Shown here in pieces: positions 17,617 through 27,294 of a DNA stretch of 64,000 bases. Position 1 is the first letter of the stretch. The number at the start of each line of letters is the position of its first letter. The notes under the pieces were generated by a model. The model was given only the letters and a program-made list of their open reading frames with translations. It was not told the origin of the DNA and did no database searches. The DNA comes from Hymenobacter sp. DG25B (GTDB lineage: Bacteria > Bacteroidota > Bacteroidia > Cytophagales > Hymenobacteraceae). Where the stretch lies: the NCBI RefSeq assembly GCF_000801315.1, contig NZ_CP010055.1, forward strand, positions 62,001-126,000, read 5' to 3'. A program made the position numbers and the translations under genes.

Positions 17617-20600
17617 ATGGCCAGCGGCACGCAGGAAAAAGACCTGGAACAGGACATTGAGAATTACCTCCTCGCCCACGGCTACTTACAGGTAGCGCCG
17701 CAGGCATATTCGCCGGAGCTAGGCCTGGTGCCGACGGAGGTAATGGCCTTCCTGCAAAGCACGCAGCCCAAGGCCTACGATGCGCTGGTAGCTCAATACG
17801 GCCCCGACAATACGCCGGGCCAGATTTTGCAGCGGCTGGCCAAGCAGATTCAGGACAAGGGCGTGCTGCCCGTTCTGCGCGAAGGCTTCAAAATAAGTGG
17901 GCAGAAGCTGCGCCTGGCCTACTTCCGCCCCGCCAGCGGCCTCAACCCCGAGCATGAAACCTTGTACCAGCAAAACCGCTTCGGGGTGATGCGGCAGGTG
18001 CGCTACGCCACCATCAAGAAAGACGCCGATAATTCCGTGGACCTGGTGCTGACCCTGAACGGGCTGCCCCTGCTCACGGCCGAGCTGAAAAATGCCCTCA
18101 CCGGCCAGTACATCAGCGACGCCATGCGGCAGTACAAGGAAGACCGCAACCCGCAGGAGCCGCTGTTTCAGTACCGGCGCTGCCTGGTGCATTTTGCCGT
18201 GAGCACTGAGCAAGTGTACATGACCACCAAGCTGGCCGGGGCGGGCACCTTCTTCCTGCCCTTCAACCAGGACGTGGTGAACCCACCCAACCCAACCGGC
18301 TTTGCCACCGCTTACCTCTGGGAGGAAGTGTGGGCGCCGGACTCGCTGCTGGAGCTGGTTCAGCACTTCGTGTTTGAGCAAACCACCGAGGAGCAGGTGT
18401 ATAACGACAAGAAGGGCGAGCTGGAGATGCAGCGGAGCACGCGGCTGCTGTTTCCGCGCTACCACCAGCGGCGGGCCGTGCGCCGGCTGCTGGCGGCGGT
18501 GCAGGCCGAGGGCGCGGGCGGGCGCTACCTCATCAAGCACTCGGCCGGCTCGGGCAAGAGCAACACGCTGAGCTGGCTAGCCCACCGGCTGGCCAATTTC
18601 TACCAGCACCCCGCCGATGCCCGGCCGCTGTTCGACTCTGTGATAGTGGTGACAGACCGCCGTCTGCTCAACAAGCAGCTTTCCGACAACGTGAAGGGCT
18701 TCGAGCAAACCACGGGCGTGATATTTCAGGTGCAGGATAGTACGCCGAGCGCTGAGCTGAAGCAGGCCATTGAAGACGGCCGCCGGCTGATACTGACCAC
18801 GCTGCAGCGGTTCCCGGTCATTTCGGCCACCATCGCGCAGGTGCCCGGCCGCCGCTACGCCGTGCTGATAGACGAGGCCCACAGCAGCCAGAGCGGCGAA
18901 AGCGCCCGCCACCTCAAAAAAGCGCTTAGCCTGGAAGAAGCCGCGGAGGTCGAAGCCGACGAGCCCACCCTGGAAGACCTGGTGCTGGCCGACATCGCCA
19001 GGACCGGGCCGCAGCCCAACGTGTCGTTCTTTGCCTTCACGGCCACGCCCAAGCCCAAGACGATAGAGCTGTTTGGCACCCGGCAAAACGGTAAGGTGGA
19101 GCCCTTCGACGAGTACACCATGCGTCAGGCCATCAAGGAAGGCTTTATTCTGGATGTGCTGCGGGCCTACACCAGCTTAAAGCGCTACTACAAGCTGGCC
19201 ACCAAGGCCGTGGAACTCGACGACAAGGAGTACGAGAAAGGCCCGGTGGTGCGGCTGCTGAGCCAGTTTGTGGACCTCACCGACCACGCCATCGAACTGA
19301 AAACCCGGCTCATGCTGGCCCATTTTCAGCAGCACACCCAAAAGGCCATTAAGGGCCGGGCGCGGGCCATGGTGGTCACCCGCTCGCGCCTGCACGCCGT
19401 GCGCTACAAGCGCAAGTTTGACGAGGTGATGCAGGGCATGGGCCTACCCTACCGGGCACTGGTGGCGTTCTCGGGCACCGTGAGCGACCCCGACACCGGC
19501 GAAGACTACACCGAAGTCGGCATGAACAGGCTCGATGGCAAAGCCAGCATCGAGGCGGCGCTGAAGCTGCCACAGTTCCGCCTCCTGATTGTCGCCAACA
19601 AGTTTCAGACCGGCTTCGACGAGCCCCTGCTTCACACCATGTACGTGGACAAGAAGCTGGGCGGCATCAACACCGTGCAGACGCTGAGCCGGCTCAACCG
19701 CACCACCCGCCACAAAGACGACACCCTGGTGCTGGACTTCGTGAACGAACCGGCCCAGGTGCAGGAAGACTTCCAGGGCTACTACCACCGTAACCTGATG
19801 GCGGAGGAAGCGCAAACCGACCCCAACGCCCTCTACGACGTGCAGGACCAGCTGATGGCCGTGCCCGTGGTGCGCGAAGAAGACCTGGACCGCTTCGCCG
19901 AAATCTACCTGCAGAACACTGACAACCTGCACCTGCTCCAACCGCTGCTGGACAGCTGCGTGGGTCGCTTTCTGGCCTTGGAGGAGGATGCACAGAACCA
20001 CTTCCGCGCCGCTGCCGGCGAGTATGTGCGCCTGTACCGCTTCCTGAGCCAGCTGATTACTTTCAAGGATGTGGACCTGGCCAAGCTCTATTACTTGTTG
20101 AGCCATCTGGTTAAAAAGCTGCCCGCCGAGGGCTCGAAGCTGCCCCGCGAAGTGCTGAACGACGTGAAGCTGGACTCCTACAAAATTCTGGAGCAAGGCA
20201 CCCAAAAGCTGGGCCTGGAAGAAGAGGACGGCCCCTTACAGGGCCTGACGCCCGGGGGCGGCAGTAGCGGCGGCAGCGAGGAAGTGTACGACTACCTGTC
20301 GGCCATCATCAAAACCCTGAACGACACCTTCGGCCTGGAGCTGACGGAATCCGACAAAGTTGACTTCGAGGTCATCCGCACCAAGGTAGAAGCCGACACC
20401 GACCTGGCCGGCGCCTTCAAGGCCAACAACTCCGAGCAGAACATCGAGGCGAAGTTCAGCGAGGTGCTGGACAATGCGCTGCTGGATTTCATTGACACCA
20501 AGCTGGAGCTCTACAACAAGCTGAGCGAAGACAAAGCCAATGCGCAAATGAAGCGGCTCTGGTTCAAATCCATGCTGGCGCAGCGCTTGGGTGGTGGTGG

Positions 20601-20625
20601 CACGGCGCGGGGCGCGGCAATATGA
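17617..20625 (+). CDS. hsdR: Type I restriction enzyme HsdR
   Basis: 1002-aa ATP-dependent translocase and nuclease. The N-terminal PD-(D/E)xK region is seen at NSVDLVLTLNG...LLTAELKN (about 140-160). The motor has Walker A HSAGSGKSNTL (about 308), DEAH-type IDEAHSSQSG (about 417) and motif III FAFTATPKPKT (about 472). The second RecA domain contains the LIVANKFQTGFDEP and LSRLNRT motifs (about 655-695). The C-terminal helical region joins the methylase core. Complete, in frame, and 72 bp after hsdS, so restriction would depend only on a working HsdS. Confidence 0.95.
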   Translation: MASGTQEKDLEQDIENYLLAHGYLQVAPQAYSPELGLVPTEVMAFLQSTQPKAYDALVAQYGPDNTPGQILQRLAKQIQDKGVLPVLREGFKISGQKLRLAYFRPASGLNPEHETLYQQNRFGVMRQVRYATIKKDADNSVDLVLTLNGLPLLTAELKNALTGQYISDAMRQYKEDRNPQEPLFQYRRCLVHFAVSTEQVYMTTKLAGAGTFFLPFNQDVVNPPNPTGFATAYLWEEVWAPDSLLELVQHFVFEQTTEEQVYNDKKGELEMQRSTRLLFPRYHQRRAVRRLLAAVQAEGAGGRYLIKHSAGSGKSNTLSWLAHRLANFYQHPADARPLFDSVIVVTDRRLLNKQLSDNVKGFEQTTGVIFQVQDSTPSAELKQAIEDGRRLILTTLQRFPVISATIAQVPGRRYAVLIDEAHSSQSGESARHLKKALSLEEAAEVEADEPTLEDLVLADIARTGPQPNVSFFAFTATPKPKTIELFGTRQNGKVEPFDEYTMRQAIKEGFILDVLRAYTSLKRYYKLATKAVELDDKEYEKGPVVRLLSQFVDLTDHAIELKTRLMLAHFQQHTQKAIKGRARAMVVTRSRLHAVRYKRKFDEVMQGMGLPYRALVAFSGTVSDPDTGEDYTEVGMNRLDGKASIEAALKLPQFRLLIVANKFQTGFDEPLLHTMYVDKKLGGINTVQTLSRLNRTTRHKDDTLVLDFVNEPAQVQEDFQGYYHRNLMAEEAQTDPNALYDVQDQLMAVPVVREEDLDRFAEIYLQNTDNLHLLQPLLDSCVGRFLALEEDAQNHFRAAAGEYVRLYRFLSQLITFKDVDLAKLYYLLSHLVKKLPAEGSKLPREVLNDVKLDSYKILEQGTQKLGLEEEDGPLQGLTPGGGSSGGSEEVYDYLSAIIKTLNDTFGLELTESDKVDFEVIRTKVEADTDLAGAFKANNSEQNIEAKFSEVLDNALLDFIDTKLELYNKLSEDKANAQMKRLWFKSMLAQRLGGGGTARGAAI

Positions 20626-20749
20626 TGGTCAGGGCACAGCGGAGGCTACAAAAAGAAATTAAAGAGCCCCGATAATCCCGCAGCAAGCAGCTATTTTTCC
20701 GGTTAAATCCAAAGACGAGGTTTACTAATCTGATTTAATTTATACCCGA

Positions 20750-23344
20750 TTGAAGCAAGATGACCAATACGCTGCGTGCCTGCGTGCGCAGCTCGTGGAG
20801 CCTCTGCGCCAGCGCTGGGCCCTCGACGCCGTGCCCTTGACGGAATTTGAATGGCTGAACGCCGCGCTGCTCGTGCGCCACCGGCAGCAGTGCGCCTCGG
20901 ACCGGCCCAAGCCTCTGTTTGTGGCACTGCCCGCGCACGGCGAAGACCTGAGCGCCGGGCTGCGAATGGCTGCCACGGCCGCCTGGCTTGTGGGCCACGA
21001 GCCGCCGGTGGGGGCAGCAACCCCTTACCTAAAGCCGGGCGACCACGTGCTGCACGATGAAACCATCTGGAAAGTGGAGGCAGCGCCTGACCAAGCTGGC
21101 AAGGCAGCCCTGCGGCGGGTAAGCGACAACCGGGCCCGAACGGTAGTAGCCGCCGACTGCCGGAAGCTGGCGGCGCCCTTCGAGTTTGCCGGCTTATTGG
21201 ACGACAACCGGGCCGGGTTTCGGTACGTGCAGTACCAGGCGTGGCTGGAGAAGCTGCTGGCGGGCACCCGGCAGGCTCAACGCCTGTTTCGGATGGCCGA
21301 CAAGGACAGTCTGCCCCGCCCGCACGACGGCCTTACTATTCTGGTGGCCCCGCCCGATGCTTTCCGGCATTTTGAAGAAGTGGTGCTGCAAAAAGTGCCC
21401 GGCCTGCCCCTGTGCTGGACGCGGCGCACCAACGGCATCAGCAGCAAGCAGGTTTGGGGGCTGCCCTTCGCCGCGTCCATCAACGTGGTTGCTTCGCTGA
21501 CTGAAGCGCTGGAGCTGCGGAAGCAAGCCCGGTTTGCCAACATTAAAAAGTGGCACCTGAGCGTAGTGGGCAAAGCCGCCGTAGGCAACTCGCTGAAAGT
21601 GGCCCAGCTGGTGCAAGCCTACGAGAGCCGGCACTGGGCCAGCCTCACCTTCTGGGGCCCTGACCTGGGCGTGGGTGAAACTCCCGGCTGCGTGGTGTGG
21701 CCGTGGTCGCGCACCGAAACCCAGGGCCCGCGCCACCGCCCCGACCCGGTGCAGCTGACTGCCGTGCCCCTGCCCGCCCCGCCCGCGCCCGACCTGGCCG
21801 CACTGGTGGCCGCGGTGCAACGGGTGCTCGACGCGCTGGGGCAGGTGACGGAAGCCGCTCCTCTACCGGTGCGCCTGCCCTTAGTGTGGCACCTGCTGCA
21901 CCGCTGCCTGCGCAACCCGCTGCCCCCGGCCGGCACCAACAGCCACGCGCGCGCCTACCTGGCCGAGCTGAGCCGAAAGGTTGCGGAGTGCCTGGACAGC
22001 GAGGAGCTGGAAGATGCCTTCGACGATGCCAACCGCTGGCGCGACCTGAAACCCGCCCGCGCCGCCCTGCAAGCTGCCTTTGCCGACCTGCTTGCCTATT
22101 TCCAGCAGCACAGCCCCAAATACGATACACTCCGGGAGCTGGCCACCGAGGCCCTGGACGAGGGCCGGTCCGTGGTGCTGGTAGCTGACCGCGAAACGCT
22201 GACGGCCACACAAGCCGTGTGGCGCGGCGTGCGCGGGGTAGAAGTACTTCCGCTGCTGAACGGGCCTGATAACGTACGTCAGCGCCTGCGCAAGAGCTTG
22301 TTCGCGGCCAACACGGTGCTGCTGGTGCCCTTCCTTTTCAACCGCGACCAGCTGGCCGAGCTGCAAACCGCGCCCTGCCCCGTGCAACTGGTGCTGCTGG
22401 CCGGCGTGGAAGACGGACTGTATGCCCGCACGCTGGCCAGCCTGCGCCAGCAGGAGCAGGCGCAGCTTCGTGCCGGGGGCCGGGCCACCGTGCTGGGCCT
22501 GAGCTACGAGCAACTGGTGCCGGATACCGGGGCAATTGGTAAAGGAGGCACCTCACCGGGCGGCTCAAATGAGAAGGATTCCACCGCACCCGGCCAGCTC
22601 GATTATTTTGATGAGCTGTATGCCGTGGGCGAAGCCCGCTACACCAGCGAGCGGCAGCGCGGCCGGGCCAGCGGCCAGCTCTTTGCCCTCGCCTTCGCCG
22701 ATGGCTACCGTACCGAGCTGGATGGCCATACGCGGGTGCTGCGGCGCGAGCCTGGCGAAACGGCGGCCGGCACCACCGACCTGGTTCCCTGCCAGGTGGA
22801 TGAGCTGCAGGATGGCGACCGGGTCATCTTCTATGAAAACGACCAGCCGAAGCTCATCGCCCAGATTTTGCGCCAGCACGACCGCAACGGCCTAGTTCGG
22901 CGCATCGATCAAGCCTCGGCGGTGTGGCAGGAAGCTTTGCAGCAATTGGCCGCGCATTACCCCAGCACCTCGGCGCTCTACGCCGCGCTGCAGGTGCGCG
23001 GTGGGCTGGATGTAGGGCCTCAAACGCTGCGCAGCTACCTGGATGGCAAGCGGCGCTTCCCCGGTGACCCCACTACGCTGCCCGCGCTGCAAAAGCTGGC
23101 CCGGCATGTGGACCTCATGGATTGCCACCTGCTACAGCCCGGCGAGGCGGAAGAGGTGCGCCACTGCCGCAGCAAGTTTCATCAGCTGAGCATTGCGCTG
23201 GGCAAGGGTCTCAGCGATGAGGTGCTGCGCTATCGGCTGACCGGGGCCAAAGGCAGCCTGCTGAGCAAGCTGGAGCCCGATACCCTGGAGCTGGTGCTGC
23301 TGAGCGCCGTGGAACGCACCGTGTACCGCATCAGCCCAAGATAA
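20750..23344 (+). CDS. DrmE-like protein of a DISARM-type system
   Basis: 864 aa. The frame begins with TTG at 20750; no upstream start exists and the next in-frame ATG is about 216 bp inside, so TTG is the likely start. No classical motif is present. The middle part (about 455-590) has alternating strands and helices (SVVLVADRETL, VLLVPFLFNRDQL, VQLVLLAGVEDGLYART) that look like a RecA-like fold without Walker A. Placed immediately before drmA and drmB it corresponds in position and size to DrmE of class 2 DISARM, and I assign it on that basis. Direct similarity to DrmE cannot be computed here. It lies 42 bp before drmA. Confidence 0.55.
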   Translation: MKQDDQYAACLRAQLVEPLRQRWALDAVPLTEFEWLNAALLVRHRQQCASDRPKPLFVALPAHGEDLSAGLRMAATAAWLVGHEPPVGAATPYLKPGDHVLHDETIWKVEAAPDQAGKAALRRVSDNRARTVVAADCRKLAAPFEFAGLLDDNRAGFRYVQYQAWLEKLLAGTRQAQRLFRMADKDSLPRPHDGLTILVAPPDAFRHFEEVVLQKVPGLPLCWTRRTNGISSKQVWGLPFAASINVVASLTEALELRKQARFANIKKWHLSVVGKAAVGNSLKVAQLVQAYESRHWASLTFWGPDLGVGETPGCVVWPWSRTETQGPRHRPDPVQLTAVPLPAPPAPDLAALVAAVQRVLDALGQVTEAAPLPVRLPLVWHLLHRCLRNPLPPAGTNSHARAYLAELSRKVAECLDSEELEDAFDDANRWRDLKPARAALQAAFADLLAYFQQHSPKYDTLRELATEALDEGRSVVLVADRETLTATQAVWRGVRGVEVLPLLNGPDNVRQRLRKSLFAANTVLLVPFLFNRDQLAELQTAPCPVQLVLLAGVEDGLYARTLASLRQQEQAQLRAGGRATVLGLSYEQLVPDTGAIGKGGTSPGGSNEKDSTAPGQLDYFDELYAVGEARYTSERQRGRASGQLFALAFADGYRTELDGHTRVLRREPGETAAGTTDLVPCQVDELQDGDRVIFYENDQPKLIAQILRQHDRNGLVRRIDQASAVWQEALQQLAAHYPSTSALYAALQVRGGLDVGPQTLRSYLDGKRRFPGDPTTLPALQKLARHVDLMDCHLLQPGEAEEVRHCRSKFHQLSIALGKGLSDEVLRYRLTGAKGSLLSKLEPDTLELVLLSAVERTVYRISPR

Positions 23345-23386
23345 CCCTCTCCGAAATCGTCATTCCTCTTTTTTCCAAGCAGAGCC

Positions 23387-26300
23387 ATGCCAACTGCCGC
23401 TGCACCGCGCGACTTCTTTACCCACCGTCTCGAAAGCTCGCTGCTGGGGCCGGGCAGCGACACCTATACAGGTGACCCGGCAACCGAAGTGCTGGATGAT
23501 TTTCCCTTGCAGCGCTACTACACCGGCATTCTGTTTCCCGACCGGGCCGCTGAGCAGGACCCCGGCACGGACGAGGAAGAATACGCCAAAGCCGAGCTGG
23601 CCGATGAGCCGGAAGACGCCGAAGACAGCGAGCCCAACGGGGCCGAAATATACCCCGAGGCCGGCGTAGCCACCGATGATGCGCCGGCCCCGGTGCCCGC
23701 CGACGCCTCCGAAGCCCGGGATGAGTATGCAGCCGCCAACCATTACTTCCCGAGCAACCTGGGCCTGACCTGCTGCGTGCCTGCAACGTCCGGGCAGCTG
23801 CGCGTAACGGTGCGGGGTGCCAGCTACCGGCCCTGGCAGGCAAGCCGCGACCAACTGGCGGTGCAGCTGGCTCCGAACGAGTGGGAGCGACTGCGAGCGG
23901 CGCTATCCGAAACGCTGCGGCAGAAGCTGGCTTACGACGAGACAAGCATAACGCTGACGCTGGTGGCCGCCCTCAAGGGCAACAGCCGCCGCAAACGAAG
24001 CGATGATTTTGCCGAAGTCGACCGCCTGGGGGCCAAAACCAGCGAGTTGCGCAACAGCCCCGGCGTAGCGGCCCTCGACAAGCTGCTGCGCCCCGCTAAC
24101 CGCCTCTGGCAGCGTCTGCCCTTTGAATGGACGTTTCTGGCTGACCTCAACCAACCGGAAGTAAAATATACCGCCGGGGCCGAAGGCCCGGAAGGGTTGG
24201 TCTGCTGGGTAAAAACCTACACCGTCGCTGCCGAGCCCCAGCGCGGAGAGCCAGCCCGGCGCTACGTCAAGCTACTAGTGCACAATGCCGTGGAGCGACA
24301 CCCGGCGCGCGAGTTCAGCAATGCCAACGAGAAGCTGAACAAAAAAAGCCGGTTTCAGGTGAGCGTGGCGGCCAACCTTCCCGATGGCGCCGCGCTCCTG
24401 CCCTACAAGCCCGATTTCAACCGCTTCACGGCCGGCGACCAGGAAGCGGCCATTCTAAATTATCAGTACCGCGACTGCCCCTCCTACGGCATCGGCCACG
24501 GCGCGGCGGCGGCCTGGGAAGGCAACCCGGCCAACCCACCCACGATGCTGCGCTCTACGTTCCTGCCGACGGTGGACGTGCCCGGCGTGAGCACGGTGCT
24601 GCGGCCCGCCGCCACCGCCGCGCAGGACCAGGCGATGAAAGAAGTGCTGGACCTGCGCAACCTTTCGCACTGGGGCGAGGCTGCCTACCCCGCCAATCGC
24701 CTGCAGGAACTCCTGACGTTGTTCCTGGATGAGTATGCGGCCTGGACGCGCCGCCAGGCCTCCGAGGCCCGGCAGGAACCCGTGAACGAGGACTGCTACG
24801 CTCCGCTGCTGGCAAATCAGGCCGAAGCCCTGGAACGGATGCGCCACGCGGTGGCGCTCCTGGGCCGTGACCAACGCGTACTCGAGGCCTTCCGCCGGGC
24901 TAACACGGCCATGCTGTTGCAGATGATAATATCGGATGACCTGGCCTACGCCGGTGAGCCCAAACCCTACGACGATTTCCCGGAGCACTACGCCGCCACG
25001 AATTATACCGAGCTGGAAGGGTTTCGCAACCATCCGGGGCGGCGGGCACGAGGGGGCGGCCATATTCCGTTCAGCTACCGGCCTTTTCAGCTGGCTTTTC
25101 TGCTCATGAGCCTCAACTCGGTGACGGTGAATGAGGCGCGGGACGCGGAAGCACAAGGCACGGCCGGGCAGCTACCGGACCGGGAACTGGTGGACCTCAT
25201 CTGGTTTCCGACCGGAGGCGGCAAAACCGAAGCCTACCTGGCCGTAACCGCGCTGGCCATTATCTGGCGTCGCTGGCACGGGGGCGAGCGCGGGCAAAAG
25301 GGGGTGGCCGTAATGATGCGCTACACCCTGCGCCTGCTCACCACGCAACAGTCGGAGCGGGCCAGCCGGCTGATGTGCGCGCTGGAGTTTCTGCGCACGA
25401 TGTGGCGCGACGCGGCCGGCCGAAAGGTGCTCGGGCGCGAGCCACTTACCCTGGGGCTGTGGGTAGGCCAGGCTACTACGCCCAATACCCGCGCTGAAGC
25501 CGGGCAAGCCTACGAGGAGTTGCTGGAAGAAATCCGGCAAACGAATTACCAGTTAAACCGGCCCAAAACGAAGGCTAAAGCAAAAGAATATACCCGCAAG
25601 CCCAGCTTTCAAAAGAATGTGTTTCAGCTGGCCTCCTGCCCGTGGTGTGGCTGCGAGACTATTAGCGTTCAGCGCGGGCAATACCACACCGGCTTTGATG
25701 CCACCGGCCAGCTCACCTGCCTGAACGAGCGCTGCCACTTCGGCCAGCGCGATGCAGCGGGGCAGGCTATTCACCCAGTGCCGGTAAGCGTAGTAGACGA
25801 AGAGCTGTATAAGCACCCGCCCACGCTGCTCTTTGCCACGGTTGATAAGTTTGCCATGCTGCCCCACAAGGAGAAAGCCGGCCTGTTCTTCCGGCAGGCA
25901 GGCACGGCTCCTCCCGGGCTCATCATTCAAGACGAACTGCACCTGTTGAGCGGCCCCTTGGGCTCGCTGACTGGGCTGTTTGAGCGCGTGGTGAAGGAGC
26001 TGTGCACCGACCCGCTGGGCCAGCGCCCTCCCAAGATAATTGCCTCGACGGCCACCACCCGCAATACGGCCGCCCAGGTGCGGGCCCTGTACGACCGGCC
26101 GGTATCCATTTTTCCGCCGGCGGGCATTCGCTACGACGACTCGTTTTTTGCCTACAACACCAGCGAGAGCCAGCGCCGCCACGTGGGCGTGATGGCCACC
26201 GGCAAAACCAACCTGGACATGCAGCTGCAGCTGGTTTCGCTACTGCTGCTGGCCCGCACCGAGGCCTGGCGCGCCCTACGGCCCACCTACGCCACCGAGG

Positions 26301-27274
26301 CTGACGCCCTAACCCGCCTGGACCGCTACTGGACTCTGGTGCTGTACTACAACAGCCTGCGCGACGTGGGCAAGATGTATAACAAAGTCAGCTCGGAAGT
26401 TTTTGGCCTGCTCCAGGCCGGGCATCAGCACTTGAACCTGGACGGCCCCGGCCGGCAGTGGCCCTACTATGGTCTGATGAGCCGGACCCGGGAACTGACC
26501 AGCCGAGTGGAAAGCAACAAAATCAAGGACGCACTCCACGAGTTGGGAGAGCCGTTGAAGCTGAACGCGGCTGACAGTGAGCAGCGGCGGGTGGTAAGCG
26601 GAGTGGATTTGGTGCTGGCCAGCAATATGTTGTCGGTGGGTATTGACATCGGCCGCCTTAACCTGATGGTGCTCTGCGGGCAGCCGCGCAACAGCGCTGA
26701 ATACATTCAGGCCAGCTCCCGCGTGGCGCGTACCGACCAGGGGCTGGTATTCAGCCTGCTGGATGCCAACCGGGCGCGTGAGAAATCCATCTTCGAGCAA
26801 TACACCGGCTTCAACCAGACCTACTACAAGCACGTGGAGCCGCTGAGCCTGACTCCGTTCACGCCCCAAACGCTGGACCGGATGCTCAACAGCCTGCTGG
26901 TAACCTGGGTGCGGCACTACAAGGGCCAGCCGGCCGCGGCTTTCGAGCTGGAAATGGCCACCGCGCTGGGCGAACTGCTGGGCGAGCAACTAACGGAAGA
27001 CCCAGCCCTGGCCGCCAACCTGCAAGCCCGCTTAGCTGTGCTGGCCAATGACTGGCTGGCCAAAAAGCAGGCCGGCCTGAGCGTGGACAAACCCCTGCAC
27101 TACAAGAATAAGAAACATAATACTCCGCTTCTGAGCAAAGAGCCCGGCGAGCCGCACCACCCCAACCACTGGAACCTGCCGACCTCCATGCGGGAGGTGG
27201 ATACGGAAACGACGCTGGGCTTCCGGCCCGAAGCGGAACCCGTCGCCGCCGCGCCCGCCATGCCAACGATATAG
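23387..27274 (+). CDS. drmA: DISARM helicase DrmA
   Basis: 1295 aa, the usual length of DrmA. The N-terminal 550 residues are the large non-helicase part; residues 80-115 are strongly acidic. Helicase motifs are: Walker A FPTGGGKTEAYL (about 606), motif Ia MRYTLRLLTTQQ (about 643), a zinc-binding insert with CPWCGCE and CLNERCHF (about 750-785), DELHLLSG as DEAH-type box (about 849), ASTATTRN (about 885) and QASSRVART as motif VI (about 1109). DrmA with DrmB forms the DNA-translocating core complex of DISARM. drmB follows after 20 bp. Confidence 0.85.
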   Translation: MPTAAAPRDFFTHRLESSLLGPGSDTYTGDPATEVLDDFPLQRYYTGILFPDRAAEQDPGTDEEEYAKAELADEPEDAEDSEPNGAEIYPEAGVATDDAPAPVPADASEARDEYAAANHYFPSNLGLTCCVPATSGQLRVTVRGASYRPWQASRDQLAVQLAPNEWERLRAALSETLRQKLAYDETSITLTLVAALKGNSRRKRSDDFAEVDRLGAKTSELRNSPGVAALDKLLRPANRLWQRLPFEWTFLADLNQPEVKYTAGAEGPEGLVCWVKTYTVAAEPQRGEPARRYVKLLVHNAVERHPAREFSNANEKLNKKSRFQVSVAANLPDGAALLPYKPDFNRFTAGDQEAAILNYQYRDCPSYGIGHGAAAAWEGNPANPPTMLRSTFLPTVDVPGVSTVLRPAATAAQDQAMKEVLDLRNLSHWGEAAYPANRLQELLTLFLDEYAAWTRRQASEARQEPVNEDCYAPLLANQAEALERMRHAVALLGRDQRVLEAFRRANTAMLLQMIISDDLAYAGEPKPYDDFPEHYAATNYTELEGFRNHPGRRARGGGHIPFSYRPFQLAFLLMSLNSVTVNEARDAEAQGTAGQLPDRELVDLIWFPTGGGKTEAYLAVTALAIIWRRWHGGERGQKGVAVMMRYTLRLLTTQQSERASRLMCALEFLRTMWRDAAGRKVLGREPLTLGLWVGQATTPNTRAEAGQAYEELLEEIRQTNYQLNRPKTKAKAKEYTRKPSFQKNVFQLASCPWCGCETISVQRGQYHTGFDATGQLTCLNERCHFGQRDAAGQAIHPVPVSVVDEELYKHPPTLLFATVDKFAMLPHKEKAGLFFRQAGTAPPGLIIQDELHLLSGPLGSLTGLFERVVKELCTDPLGQRPPKIIASTATTRNTAAQVRALYDRPVSIFPPAGIRYDDSFFAYNTSESQRRHVGVMATGKTNLDMQLQLVSLLLLARTEAWRALRPTYATEADALTRLDRYWTLVLYYNSLRDVGKMYNKVSSEVFGLLQAGHQHLNLDGPGRQWPYYGLMSRTRELTSRVESNKIKDALHELGEPLKLNAADSEQRRVVSGVDLVLASNMLSVGIDIGRLNLMVLCGQPRNSAEYIQASSRVARTDQGLVFSLLDANRAREKSIFEQYTGFNQTYYKHVEPLSLTPFTPQTLDRMLNSLLVTWVRHYKGQPAAAFELEMATALGELLGEQLTEDPALAANLQARLAVLANDWLAKKQAGLSVDKPLHYKNKKHNTPLLSKEPGEPHHPNHWNLPTSMREVDTETTLGFRPEAEPVAAAPAMPTI

Positions 27275-27294
27275 TGCCTTTTTTTTGCTAACCG

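Noticed and set aside
18577..20205. Long minus-strand frames across hsdR
   Set aside because: Mirror frames of a gene with high third-position GC; rich in His/Gln/Val as expected from reversal of Leu/Asp/Glu codons.
21697..22211. Arg/Ala/Pro-rich frames inside the DrmE-like gene
   Set aside because: Typical +1 and antisense artefacts of GC-rich coding DNA.
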